DNA of 64,000 nucleotides from the NCBI GenBank assembly GCA_039815465.1, contig JBCBZG010000011.1, positions 52,754 through 116,753 of the forward strand. The letters run 5' to 3'. The notes beneath the pieces are model-generated. The model searched no databases, had not been told where the DNA came from, and saw only the letters and a list, made by a program, of their open reading frames with translations. Within the stretch, counting starts at the first letter, position 1, and the number at the start of each line of letters is the position of its first letter. Below, in pieces: positions 32,731 to 40,318 of this stretch. The position numbers and the translations under genes are program-made. Source of the DNA: Shimia_B sp039815465 (lineage in GTDB: Bacteria; Pseudomonadota; Alphaproteobacteria; Rhodobacterales; Rhodobacteraceae).

Positions 32731-33389
32731 CACTTGCCATCCTTGGCGGGACAGGCCCGCAGGGCCGGGGGCTCGCGCTGCGTTTTGCGCGCGCGGGCGT
32801 GCCGGTGGCGATCGGGTCGCGCGATGCAGCGCGCGCGGCGGACATTGCAGCGAAGCTCAACGCGCAGGCGGGCGGGGCCGAAATTACGGGCCATGACAAC
32901 GCAGGCGCCGTGACGGCGTCGAGCGGCATGGTGATGCTGGCCGTGCCGTGGTCGGGCCATAACGCGACGCTGGAGGCTATAAAGGACAGTCTGAGCGGCA
33001 AGATTTTGATCGATATCGTCGTGCCGTTGAAGGAGGGCGACCCGAAGAAGGTGGATATGCCGCCCGAGGGGTCGGCCACGGAGGCCGCGCAGGCGCTGCT
33101 CGGCCCCGATATCCCCGTCATGGGGGCGCTGCACAATGTGTCCGCCCATACCCTCAATGACCTCGACGCAGCCATAAATTGCGACGTCCTCGTCTGCGGC
33201 AACGGGCTCGGGCCCCGCAAGGCGGTGATGGAGCTTGTCGAGAAGCTCGGCGTGACGGCCTATAACGCGGGCGACGCCGAGGCCGCGCGCTGCATCGAGG
33301 CGATCACCCCCATCCTCATCCGCATCAACATCTCCAAACAGGTGCCGTTCAGCCATGCTGGGCTGCGCATCTGGGCCCCCGGAACATAG
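32727..33389 (+). CDS. npdG: F420H2:NADP oxidoreductase (NpdG/Fno)
   Basis: NpdG exchanges hydride between NADPH and F420, so it can supply reduced F420H2. The 220-aa protein has a Rossmann start TLAILGGTGPQGRGLALRFA, the NADP-type loop GSRDAARA, VMLAVPWSGHNATL, ILIDIVVPL, GALHNVSAHTLND, VLVCGNG and the C-terminal THAGLRIW-like SHAGLRIWAPGT. Length and order fit Fno. The ATG overlaps the cofE stop (ATGA); the longer frame to 32661 is not used. Ten bases separate it from the LLM gene. Confidence 0.93.
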   Translation: MTLAILGGTGPQGRGLALRFARAGVPVAIGSRDAARAADIAAKLNAQAGGAEITGHDNAGAVTASSGMVMLAVPWSGHNATLEAIKDSLSGKILIDIVVPLKEGDPKKVDMPPEGSATEAAQALLGPDIPVMGALHNVSAHTLNDLDAAINCDVLVCGNGLGPRKAVMELVEKLGVTAYNAGDAEAARCIEAITPILIRINISKQVPFSHAGLRIWAPGT

Positions 33390-33398
33390 GAGCACATC

Positions 33399-34400
33399 AT
33401 GGAATTTGGCATCACTTTCAAGGGGTTCATGGAACCGGACCGCGCGCGCAAGCTGGTCGCGCAAGCTGAGGAGGCGGGGTTCACCTATTGCTGGTTCTAC
33501 GACAGTCACATCCTTTGGCGGGAGAGCTACCCCGCCATGGCCATGTGCATGGAGCACACCAAAACCATGCGCTTCGGCCCCTGCGTGACAAACCCCAACA
33601 CGCGCGAATGGTCGGCGGCGGCGTCGCTATTCGGCTCACTCGCGTTCCAATCTGGTGGCCGGTTCGACATTGGCGTGGGCCGCGGCGACAGCGCGGTGCG
33701 CGTGATGGGGCGCAAGCCGTCGACGCTGGCGCGGATGGATCAGTTTATCGACGTGGTCAAAGCGCTCGTCCGGGGGGAGGAGCAGCAATATGGCGACGTC
33801 CCGAACCCGATCCAATTCCCCTGGGCCACGGGCTATGAGCTGCCGGTCTGGGTGGCGGCCTACGGGCCCAAAGCGCTCGACAGCGCGGGGCGCAAGGGCG
33901 ACGGTCTGATCCTGCAAATCGCGGAACCCACCATTTGTAAGTGGCTGGCCGGGCAGGCTATCGAGGCGGGCGAAAAGAACGGCCGCGATATGTCGGGGTA
34001 CAAGATCATGGCCGCGGCGCCCGCGTTCTTTGGCGATATGGACACCTGCCGCGAGGCCACGCGCTGGTTCCCAGCGATGGTGGGCAACCATGTGGCTGAT
34101 ATCGTGGAAAAATACGGCACCGACCGCGAGGATATCCCGCCATCGCTCACCGCCTATATCAAGGATCGGAAGGGGTATGATTACTCCAAACACGGGCAGT
34201 CCGATAACCCCTATCTCGACTTCATTTCTGACGAGATCATCGAAGGCTTCGCTGTGCTGGGCACGCCTGACGACCACATCGCAAAGCTCAAAGAGCTGGA
34301 GAGCGTGGGGGTGACACAGTTCAACATTTACCTCGATAATGGCGACGAGGAGGACATCATCGCCGAATACGGGCGCACCGTGATCCCGGCACTATCGTGA
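33399..34400 (+). CDS. LLM-class F420-dependent oxidoreductase, TIGR03842/CPS_4043-like
   Basis: This is a luciferase-like (beta/alpha)8 barrel of 333 aa. It begins MEFGITFKGFMEPDRARKLV, then AGFTYCWFYDSH, CVTNPNTREWSAAASLFGSLA, GGRFDIGVGRGDSAVRVMGRKPSTLARMDQFIDVVKAL (the flavin/F420-phosphate region), and LPVWVAAYGPKALDSAGRKGDGLILQIAEP. The match to the CPS_4043 subgroup, which I recall as lying near dihydropyrimidinase genes, agrees with the local neighbourhood. It is in the middle of the F420 operon, next to ring-opening hydrolases. A reductive role on a pyrimidine ring is inferred, not shown. RutA is another LLM enzyme but needs FMN and O2 and has different partners. Confidence 0.88.
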   Translation: MEFGITFKGFMEPDRARKLVAQAEEAGFTYCWFYDSHILWRESYPAMAMCMEHTKTMRFGPCVTNPNTREWSAAASLFGSLAFQSGGRFDIGVGRGDSAVRVMGRKPSTLARMDQFIDVVKALVRGEEQQYGDVPNPIQFPWATGYELPVWVAAYGPKALDSAGRKGDGLILQIAEPTICKWLAGQAIEAGEKNGRDMSGYKIMAAAPAFFGDMDTCREATRWFPAMVGNHVADIVEKYGTDREDIPPSLTAYIKDRKGYDYSKHGQSDNPYLDFISDEIIEGFAVLGTPDDHIAKLKELESVGVTQFNIYLDNGDEEDIIAEYGRTVIPALS

Positions 34401-35029
34401 CAAACCTCGCGCCCCCCAAAAAGCCAACGCGCATCCAGCGCGAGCGGCGGGAGGAAATCCTGACCGCCGCGCTCGAAGTGTTTTCGCAGTTTGGGTTTCG
34501 GGGGGCGTCGATCAACCAGATCGCGGAGGCGGCGGGGATGTCGACGCCAAAGCTGCTCTATTACTTCAAAGATAAGGATCTGCTTTATCGTGAGATCTTG
34601 CAGCGGACGATCCAGCTGTGGCTGGGGCCGCTGCAAATGCTGACCGACACCGACGACCCGCTGGATGAGATCAGCGCCTATATCTCCCGCAAGATCGAGA
34701 TGTCGCGCAAGTTCCCACGGCACAGCAGGCTCTTTGCGGGGGAGATCATGCAGGGCATCCCGCACGCGCGCAACGAGGTGTTTGACCCGCTGTCGAGCAT
34801 CTTTCATTCCAAGATCGCGCTGCTGGAGACCTGGATCGACGAGGGGCGTCTGGCGCCGGTGGACCCTTACCACCTGATGTATTCGATTTGGGCCACAACG
34901 CAGCACTACGCCGATTTCTCCGCCCAGATTGAGGGGCTATCGCCGCAAAAGGTGCCCACGCTTTACCCCGATGCGGAGGCGTTTTTGGTGCCGATGTATC
35001 GCAAGATGCTTACGCCGGAGGCGCCGTGA
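34397..35029 (+). CDS. TetR-family regulator, RutR-like
   Basis: The 210-aa protein starts with GTG (34397), overlapping the LLM stop by GTGA. The N-terminal HTH is RIQRERREEILTAALEVFSQFGFRGASINQIAEAAGMSTPKLLYYFKDKDLLYREIL, as in RutR. The C-terminal ligand domain has MSRKFPRHSRLFAGEIMQGIPHARNE and MYSIWATTQHYADFSAQI, again close to RutR, which senses uracil and thymine. It is likely to control its own operon in response to pyrimidine levels. Confidence 0.88.
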   Translation: MTNLAPPKKPTRIQRERREEILTAALEVFSQFGFRGASINQIAEAAGMSTPKLLYYFKDKDLLYREILQRTIQLWLGPLQMLTDTDDPLDEISAYISRKIEMSRKFPRHSRLFAGEIMQGIPHARNEVFDPLSSIFHSKIALLETWIDEGRLAPVDPYHLMYSIWATTQHYADFSAQIEGLSPQKVPTLYPDAEAFLVPMYRKMLTPEAP

Positions 35030-35130
35030 TGTGCATTGGCCCTAGGCGCGCACGCTCCGCACTTGACCCGGCCCCGGCTGCCCGCGCAGCCTGGGGCCAC
35101 CGCGCTCACGCCCAAAAGGGGACTTGACCC

Positions 35131-36387
35131 ATGCCACATGACAGCCACGGCAAAAACCTGCGGATCGACCCGGACCGGCTCTGGGACAGCTTGATGGAAA
35201 TGGCCGAGATCGGGCCAGGGATCGCGGGCGGCAACAACCGCCAGACGCTCACCGACGAAGATGCCGAAGGCCGCGCGCTGTTCCAACGATGGTGCGAGGA
35301 TGCAGGAATGACCATGGGCGTTGATACCATGGGCAACATGTTTGCCACCCGCGCAGGTGAGGACCCAGACGCTCTCCCGGTCTATATGGGCTCTCACCTG
35401 GATACGCAGCCGACGGGTGGCAAATACGATGGGGTGCTTGGGGTGTTGGGGGGCCTTGAAGCCATCCGCACGCTCAATGATTTGCAGGTTAAGACCAAGC
35501 ATCCCATCGTTCTGACCAATTGGACGAATGAAGAGGGCACGCGCTTTGCCCCTGCTATGCTGGCCTCTGGCGTGTTCGCGGGGCGCCACACGCAGGACTG
35601 GGCCTATGACCGCATGGATGCGGAGGGAAAGCGGTTCGGCGATGAGCTCGCGCGGATCGGCTGGGTCGGCGATGAGGAGGTCGGCGCGCGCAAGATGCAC
35701 GCCTTCTTTGAGCTTCATATCGAGCAGGGCCCGATCCTGGAGGCGGAGGGCAAAGATATCGGCGTCGTCACCCACGGCCAGGGGCTGCGCTGGATCGAGT
35801 GCACCGTGACGGGGAAGGAGTCGCATACCGGATCCACGCCCATGTCCATGCGCAAGAATGCGGGGCGTGGATTGGCGCTGGTGACCGAGCTCGTCCACGA
35901 GATCGCAATGAAGAACCAGCCCAATGCGGTGGGGGCGATCGGGCATATCGACGTCTATCCGAACTCCCGCAATATCATCCCCGGCAAAGTGGTGTGCACG
36001 GTCGATATGCGCACGCATCTGTTGGACAAGCTTGAGGGGATGGTCGCCGAGTTCAACGCACGCGCGCCAAAGCTTTGCGCGGATATCGGGGTCGAGTTTT
36101 CCTGTGAGATCGTGGGCCAATTCGACCCGCCCGCCTTTGACGAGACCTGTGTGGGCGCGGTGCGCAACGCGGCAGAGACGATGGGCTACAGCCACATGGA
36201 TATCGTCAGTGGCGCGGGCCACGACGCCTGCTGGATGAACGACCTGGCCCCGACCGCGATGATCATGTGCCCCTGCGTGGATGGCTTGAGCCATAACGAG
36301 GCCGAAGACATCAGCAAAGAATGGGCGCAGGCGGGCACCGATGTGTTGCTGCACGCAGTGCTGGAGACGGCGGAGATTGTGGAGTGA
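35131..36387 (+). CDS. Zn-dependent N-carbamoyl amino acid / beta-ureidopropionate amidohydrolase
   Basis: This 418-aa M20-family amidase cleaves N-carbamoyl-beta-alanine or N-carbamoyl-amino acids to the amine, CO2 and ammonia (PydC/HyuC). The metal ligands are in GSHLDTQPTGGKYDGVLGVL (His and Asp), TNWTNEEGTRF (Glu-Glu), FELHIEQGP and GHDACWM. The dimerisation domain includes THGQGLRWIECTVTGKESHTGSTPM and NIIPGKVVCTVDMR. It is the third step of the reductive pyrimidine pathway, following dihydropyrimidinase. No transporter-independent signal peptide is present; it is cytosolic. Confidence 0.92.
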   Translation: MPHDSHGKNLRIDPDRLWDSLMEMAEIGPGIAGGNNRQTLTDEDAEGRALFQRWCEDAGMTMGVDTMGNMFATRAGEDPDALPVYMGSHLDTQPTGGKYDGVLGVLGGLEAIRTLNDLQVKTKHPIVLTNWTNEEGTRFAPAMLASGVFAGRHTQDWAYDRMDAEGKRFGDELARIGWVGDEEVGARKMHAFFELHIEQGPILEAEGKDIGVVTHGQGLRWIECTVTGKESHTGSTPMSMRKNAGRGLALVTELVHEIAMKNQPNAVGAIGHIDVYPNSRNIIPGKVVCTVDMRTHLLDKLEGMVAEFNARAPKLCADIGVEFSCEIVGQFDPPAFDETCVGAVRNAAETMGYSHMDIVSGAGHDACWMNDLAPTAMIMCPCVDGLSHNEAEDISKEWAQAGTDVLLHAVLETAEIVE

Positions 36388-36388
36388 G

Positions 36389-36458
36389 CCGATTTCTTCA
36401 AAAGAAATCGGACCGGAAAATTTTAAATTTTCCGGCGCTTCAGGGAGAACGAAGCGCC
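36389..36458. repeat. Three consecutive hairpins before the dihydropyrimidinase gene
   Basis: Stem 1 is CCGATTTCTT/AAGAAATCGG (36389-36411). Stem 2 is a near-perfect palindrome, CCGGAAAATTT-T-AAATTTTCCGG (36413-36435). Stem 3 is GGCGCTTC/GAAGCGCC (36434-36458) with a nine-base loop. They fill the 94-base gap between two operon genes and could stabilise or process the mRNA. Confidence 0.75.
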
Positions 36459-36481
36459 ATGGGTGAGATTGGAGAGGCCAA

Positions 36482-37939
36482 ATGACAACGACTATCATCA
36501 AGAACGGCACCGTTGTGACGGCGGACCTGACTTACGCGGCGGATGTCGCCATCGAAAACGGCGTCATCACGGAGATCGGGCCAGATTTGAAGGGCGACGA
36601 GGTGCTCGACGCCACGGGCTGCTATGTGATGCCCGGCGGGATCGACCCGCATGTGCATCTGGAGATGCCGTTCATGGGCACATACTCCTCCGACGACTTC
36701 GAGTCCGGGACGCGGGCGGGGCTTGCTGGCGGCACAACGATGGTCGTCGACTTCTGTCTTCCCAACCCTGGGGAGGGGCTACATTCCGCGCTTCAGCGGT
36801 GGGACAACAAATCGACGCGCGCGAACTGCGATTACTCCTTCCACATGGCGGTGACCTGGTGGGGGGAGCAGGTGTTTGAGGACATGCAGACGGTCGTGCG
36901 CGACCGGGGCATCAACACGTTCAAGCACTTCCTGGCCTACAAAGGCGCGCTTATGGTGAATGACGATGAGCTCTTTTCGTCGTTCAAGCGCCTCTCCGAG
37001 CTCGGCGCCACGGCCATGGTCCACGCCGAAAACGGCGATGTGGTGGCGGAGATGACGGCGAAGCTGATCGCAGAGGGCAACACGGGGCCGGAGGCCCATG
37101 CCTATTCGCGGCCCAGCCAGGTTGAGGGCGAGGCCACCAACCGCGCCATCATGATCGCGGATATGGCGGGTGTGCCGCTCTATGTCGTGCACGTCTCCTG
37201 CGAGGAGGCGCATGAGGCGATCCGGCGCGCGAAGCAGAATGGCAAGCGTGTGTGGGGGGAGCCGCTCATCCAGCACCTGACGCTGGATGAGAGCGAGTAT
37301 TTCAACCCAGATTGGGACCACGCCGCGCGGCGTGTGATGTCGCCGCCTTTCCGGAACAAGAAACATCAGGATAGCCTTTGGGCCGGACTCATGTCTGGGT
37401 CGCTAAGCTGCGTGGCCACCGACCACTGCGCGTTTACGACGGAGCAGAAGCGCTATGGCGTGGGCGATTTCTCCAAGATCCCGAATGGGACCGGCGGGCT
37501 CGAGGATCGGATGCCGATGCTCTGGACCCATGGCGTGGGCACGGGGCGGCTGACGCCCAATGAGTTCGTGGCGGTGACGTCAACGAACATCGCGAAGATC
37601 CTGAACTGCTACCCGCGCAAGGGCGCGGTGCTGGTGGGCGCGGATGCCGATCTGGTGGTCTGGGACCCGGAAAAGGAGAAGACGATTGCGGCGGGCTCGC
37701 AGCAATCGGCCATCGACTACAACGTGTTCGAAGGGCAGGCGGTGCAGGGCCTGCCACGCTTCACGCTGACGCGGGGGCAGGTGGCCGTCCACGACGGTGA
37801 GGTCCGCACGCAGGAAGGGCACGGCAAGTTTGTCGCGCGGGAGCCCAACGGCACCGTGAACAAGGCGCTGAGCCAGTGGAAAGCGCTTACGGACCCACGC
37901 CCGGTAGAGCGGACGGGTATTCCGGCGACGGGGGTTTAA
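36482..37939 (+). CDS. hydA: Dihydropyrimidinase / D-hydantoinase
   Basis: This Zn amidohydrolase of 485 aa opens 5,6-dihydropyrimidines or 5-substituted hydantoins. The metal-site His pair is in GGIDPHVHLEMPFMG, the carbamylated Lys in TFKHFLAYKGALMV, then MVHAENGD, LYVVHVSCEEAHEAIR and ATDHCAFTTEQKRYGVGDFSKIPNGTGGLEDRMPML. The DHCAFT-x-EQK and SK-IPNG segments are typical of dihydropyrimidinases. The ATG 36482 follows GGAGAGGCCAA. It works between a ring-reducing step and the N-carbamoyl amidohydrolase encoded just upstream. Confidence 0.93.
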   Translation: MTTTIIKNGTVVTADLTYAADVAIENGVITEIGPDLKGDEVLDATGCYVMPGGIDPHVHLEMPFMGTYSSDDFESGTRAGLAGGTTMVVDFCLPNPGEGLHSALQRWDNKSTRANCDYSFHMAVTWWGEQVFEDMQTVVRDRGINTFKHFLAYKGALMVNDDELFSSFKRLSELGATAMVHAENGDVVAEMTAKLIAEGNTGPEAHAYSRPSQVEGEATNRAIMIADMAGVPLYVVHVSCEEAHEAIRRAKQNGKRVWGEPLIQHLTLDESEYFNPDWDHAARRVMSPPFRNKKHQDSLWAGLMSGSLSCVATDHCAFTTEQKRYGVGDFSKIPNGTGGLEDRMPMLWTHGVGTGRLTPNEFVAVTSTNIAKILNCYPRKGAVLVGADADLVVWDPEKEKTIAAGSQQSAIDYNVFEGQAVQGLPRFTLTRGQVAVHDGEVRTQEGHGKFVAREPNGTVNKALSQWKALTDPRPVERTGIPATGV

Positions 37940-37941
37940 GA

Positions 37942-38484
37942 TTGGCCGACTTTGTTCCCATGCCTAAGGCCGTAGGTGAAATTCAGATGTTGAAGGGCTT
38001 TTTCACCAGCGCGCGCACGATCCGTATGCAACCTGCCGCAGAGCTAGAACGACGACTTGGTTTTCGGTTCGGCCGCCTCAGCCAGGGTTATTGGCTCATG
38101 TTTTTGACGAAGCTTCCAACCGTCGAACAATTTGAGTATCGCGGCATGACGCATATGTCTGGAGGTATTTTCCAAGGACATAAACCAGAGCACAGAAACG
38201 ATCCGAACGCAGAACAGCTCCTTCAGGCGCAAGGCGTTAGTCTGGGCGGAAACGCAAATCAATCCAAGGGTGCAAAGCACGCGACTTTGCAGGACACTTT
38301 CACATTGCATGGCCACATGAGGTTGGCAAAAGTCCGTCCCATTGCCGCCCCGGTTGGCGACCCTAACGTTCCGGACTACCCGCCAGGAAGCGGCTTTCCA
38401 CAATGGGAGCTTACTGTATCTTTGCCTTGGGTCGCCGCCGCTTTCGTTGGACCGGGGAAGACTTACGAAGGGGTCTATCAATAG
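37942..38484 (+). CDS. Hypothetical protein inserted in the operon
   Basis: The frame begins just after hydA (TTG at 37942, or ATG at 37960 or 37987) and ends two bases before the next gene. The product of about 180 aa (LADFVPMPKAVGEIQMLKGFF, LGFRFGRLSQGYWLMFLTKLP, EFRGM-like EQFEYRGMTHMSGGIFQGH, WELTVSLPWVAAAFVGPG) has no domain I recognise. Base composition is lower in GC and codon use is less biased than in its neighbours, which suggests later acquisition. It may also explain why the ABC ATPase that follows has only a TTG start. Confidence 0.65.
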   Translation: MADFVPMPKAVGEIQMLKGFFTSARTIRMQPAAELERRLGFRFGRLSQGYWLMFLTKLPTVEQFEYRGMTHMSGGIFQGHKPEHRNDPNAEQLLQAQGVSLGGNANQSKGAKHATLQDTFTLHGHMRLAKVRPIAAPVGDPNVPDYPPGSGFPQWELTVSLPWVAAAFVGPGKTYEGVYQ

Positions 38485-38486
38485 CT

Positions 38487-39272
38487 TTGCAACAAAACTC
38501 AGTTTCTGTCTGTTCTCGTAGTCTTGGTCTGACATTTCAAACGAGCGACGGGCCGGTGCATGCGCTCTCGGACGTATCGCTCGACATCGCGAAGGGGGAT
38601 TTTGTGTCCTTCATTGGGCCGTCGGGCTGTGGGAAGACGACCTTTCTGCGTGTGATCGCGGATTTGGAGCAGCCTACGGGGGGAGAGATCACCGTTAATG
38701 GTGTCTCGCCGGAGGCCGCGCGGCTGGCGCGGGCTTATGGCTATGTCTTCCAGGCGGCGGGGCTTTATCCGTGGCGCACGATTGGGGGCAACATTCGGCT
38801 TCCGCTGGAGATCATGGGCTATGACAAGACCGAGCAGGCGCGACGGGTGGCTGAGGTTCTGGCCCTCGTGGAACTTGCGGGGTTCGAGAAGAAGTTTCCT
38901 TGGCAGCTCTCTGGCGGGATGCAGCAGCGGGCGTCGATTGCGCGGGCGTTGGCGTTTGATGCGGATCTGCTCTTGATGGATGAGCCGTTCGGGGCGCTTG
39001 ACGAGATTGTGCGCGATCACCTTAATGAGCAGTTATTGGCGCTTTGGGCGAAGACTGAGAAGACGATTTGTTTCGTAACGCATTCGATCCCTGAGGCGGT
39101 CTATCTGTCGACCAAGATCGTTGTGATGTCGCCGCGGCCCGGACGGGTGACGGATGTGATTGAAAGCACGCTGCCGCGGGAGCGGCCGTTGGAAATCCGC
39201 GATACGCCGGAGTTTCTCGCTATCGCGAACCGGGTCCGTGAGGGGCTGCGGGCGGGGCATTCCTATGAGTGA
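38487..39272 (+). CDS. ABC transporter ATP-binding protein (nitrate/sulfonate/pyrimidine type)
   Basis: This ATPase of about 261 aa powers the importer encoded next. It has Walker A GPSGCGKTT, the Q-loop in GYVFQAAGLYPWRT, signature LSGGMQQRASIARALA, Walker B LLLMDEPFGALD and the H-loop VTHSIPEAVYLS. The family is the TauB/SsuB/ThiZ group. No ATG precedes the homology; the first plausible codon is TTG 38487, with a weak GAAGGGG site 15 bases upstream. The N terminus may have been altered by insertion of the preceding gene. Confidence 0.9.
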   Translation: MQQNSVSVCSRSLGLTFQTSDGPVHALSDVSLDIAKGDFVSFIGPSGCGKTTFLRVIADLEQPTGGEITVNGVSPEAARLARAYGYVFQAAGLYPWRTIGGNIRLPLEIMGYDKTEQARRVAEVLALVELAGFEKKFPWQLSGGMQQRASIARALAFDADLLLMDEPFGALDEIVRDHLNEQLLALWAKTEKTICFVTHSIPEAVYLSTKIVVMSPRPGRVTDVIESTLPRERPLEIRDTPEFLAIANRVREGLRAGHSYE

Positions 39273-39291
39273 GCGTGGCGCTGTGCGGCGA

Positions 39292-39348
39292 TGCGAGGGG
39301 CCAGCCCCTCGCGCTGCGGCTATCTGCGAGGGGCCAGCCCCTCGCGCT
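39292..39348. repeat. Two direct copies of a palindromic 24-bp repeat
   Basis: Copies at 39292-39315 and 39325-39348 are identical and each contains the hairpin GCGAGGGGCCAGCCCCTCGC. They lie between the ATPase and the first permease gene. If translation began at GTG 39269 the repeats would be coding, but TTG 39386 with AGAAAGGGGGGG upstream is more credible. Confidence 0.8.
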
Positions 39349-39385
39349 CCCCGAAGTTATTTTGGACATAAGAAAGGGGGGGCGT

Positions 39386-40318
39386 TTGCGTAGCGATCTT
39401 CCTGTTCTTGCGGTTTTGCTGGTGATTGTGGGCGTGTGGTGGGCGTCTGTGGCGCCGATGAATATCCGCGTGGCGCTCGATATGGCGGAGCGGGGCGGGG
39501 CGGTTGTGGAGCCGGAGGGGGCGCTCGCGCGGCGCGATGTGGGCGTGTGGCGGCTGATGTTCGATAACTCGGAGCATGTCGTGGCGGGGTATTCGCTCGA
39601 CCGCCCGCGGTTACCCACGCCCACGCAGGTGGCGGGTGAGCTTTGGAAGACGACCGGGGCCATGGTGGAGCGGGGGCGCGCCTGGTCGAAGCGGTCGCTG
39701 ATTTACCATGGGTGGATCACGTTGCAGTCGACGCTTTGGGGGTTTGCGCTGGGCACGACGCTGGGGATCCTTGGGGCGGTGGCGATTGTGTATAGCCGCG
39801 TCGCGGATATGAGCCTGATGCCGTGGGCAATCATCTCTCAGACGGTGCCGATTGTGGCGCTGGCGCCGATGATCATCGTTCTGTCGAACCAGGTGGGGAT
39901 CGAGGGACGCGGGGTGCCGAAGGCCATCATCTCCGCCTATCTGTGTTACTTCCCGGTGCTGGTGGGGATGGTGAAGGGGCTGCGGTCGCCCGCGATTTCG
40001 GAGCTGGATTTGCTCAAAACCTATAACGCGTCGGGGGTGCAGACGTTTTTCAAGCTGCGGCTGCCTGCGTCTGTGCCGTATCTCTTTACCTCGCTCAAGG
40101 TGGGGATCGCGGCGGCGCTGGTGGGGACGATTGTGGGGGAGCTTCCGACCGGGGCCATCAGCGGGCTTGGGGCGCGGATCCTCATCGGCGATCAGTTTGG
40201 GACGCCGCTCGCCATTTGGGCCGCGCTCTTTGCGGCAGCAGTGCTGGCGGGGGTTCTGGTGACGCTGCTTGATGTGCTGCAACGCGTGACGCTGCGCCAG
40301 ATGGGGTTCCGGTCATGA
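39386..40318 (+). CDS. ABC transporter permease 1
   Basis: This inner-membrane permease of about 310 aa begins at TTG 39386 (MRSDLPVLAVLLVIVGVWWASVAP). It has an N-terminal helix, a long periplasmic stretch, then five or six helices (ITLQSTLWGFALGTTLGILGAVAIVYS; LAPMIIVLSNQVGIEGRGVPKAIISAYLCYFPVLVGMVKGL). The EAA-like loop is LLKTYNASGVQTFFKLRLPASVPYLF. It pairs with permease 2 as a heterodimer for the NMT1/THI5-type importer. Its last bases overlap permease 2 (ATGA). Confidence 0.9.
   Translation: MRSDLPVLAVLLVIVGVWWASVAPMNIRVALDMAERGGAVVEPEGALARRDVGVWRLMFDNSEHVVAGYSLDRPRLPTPTQVAGELWKTTGAMVERGRAWSKRSLIYHGWITLQSTLWGFALGTTLGILGAVAIVYSRVADMSLMPWAIISQTVPIVALAPMIIVLSNQVGIEGRGVPKAIISAYLCYFPVLVGMVKGLRSPAISELDLLKTYNASGVQTFFKLRLPASVPYLFTSLKVGIAAALVGTIVGELPTGAISGLGARILIGDQFGTPLAIWAALFAAAVLAGVLVTLLDVLQRVTLRQMGFRS

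Noticed and set aside
33399..34400. LLM gene as RutA of the oxidative Rut pathway
   Set aside because: No rutB-F partners occur, the genes beside it are dihydropyrimidinase-type hydrolases, and F420 genes are coupled to it.
39269..39385. GTG start of permease 1 including repeat-encoded residues
   Set aside because: It would translate two palindromic repeats into the protein; the TTG at 39386 has a much better ribosome site.
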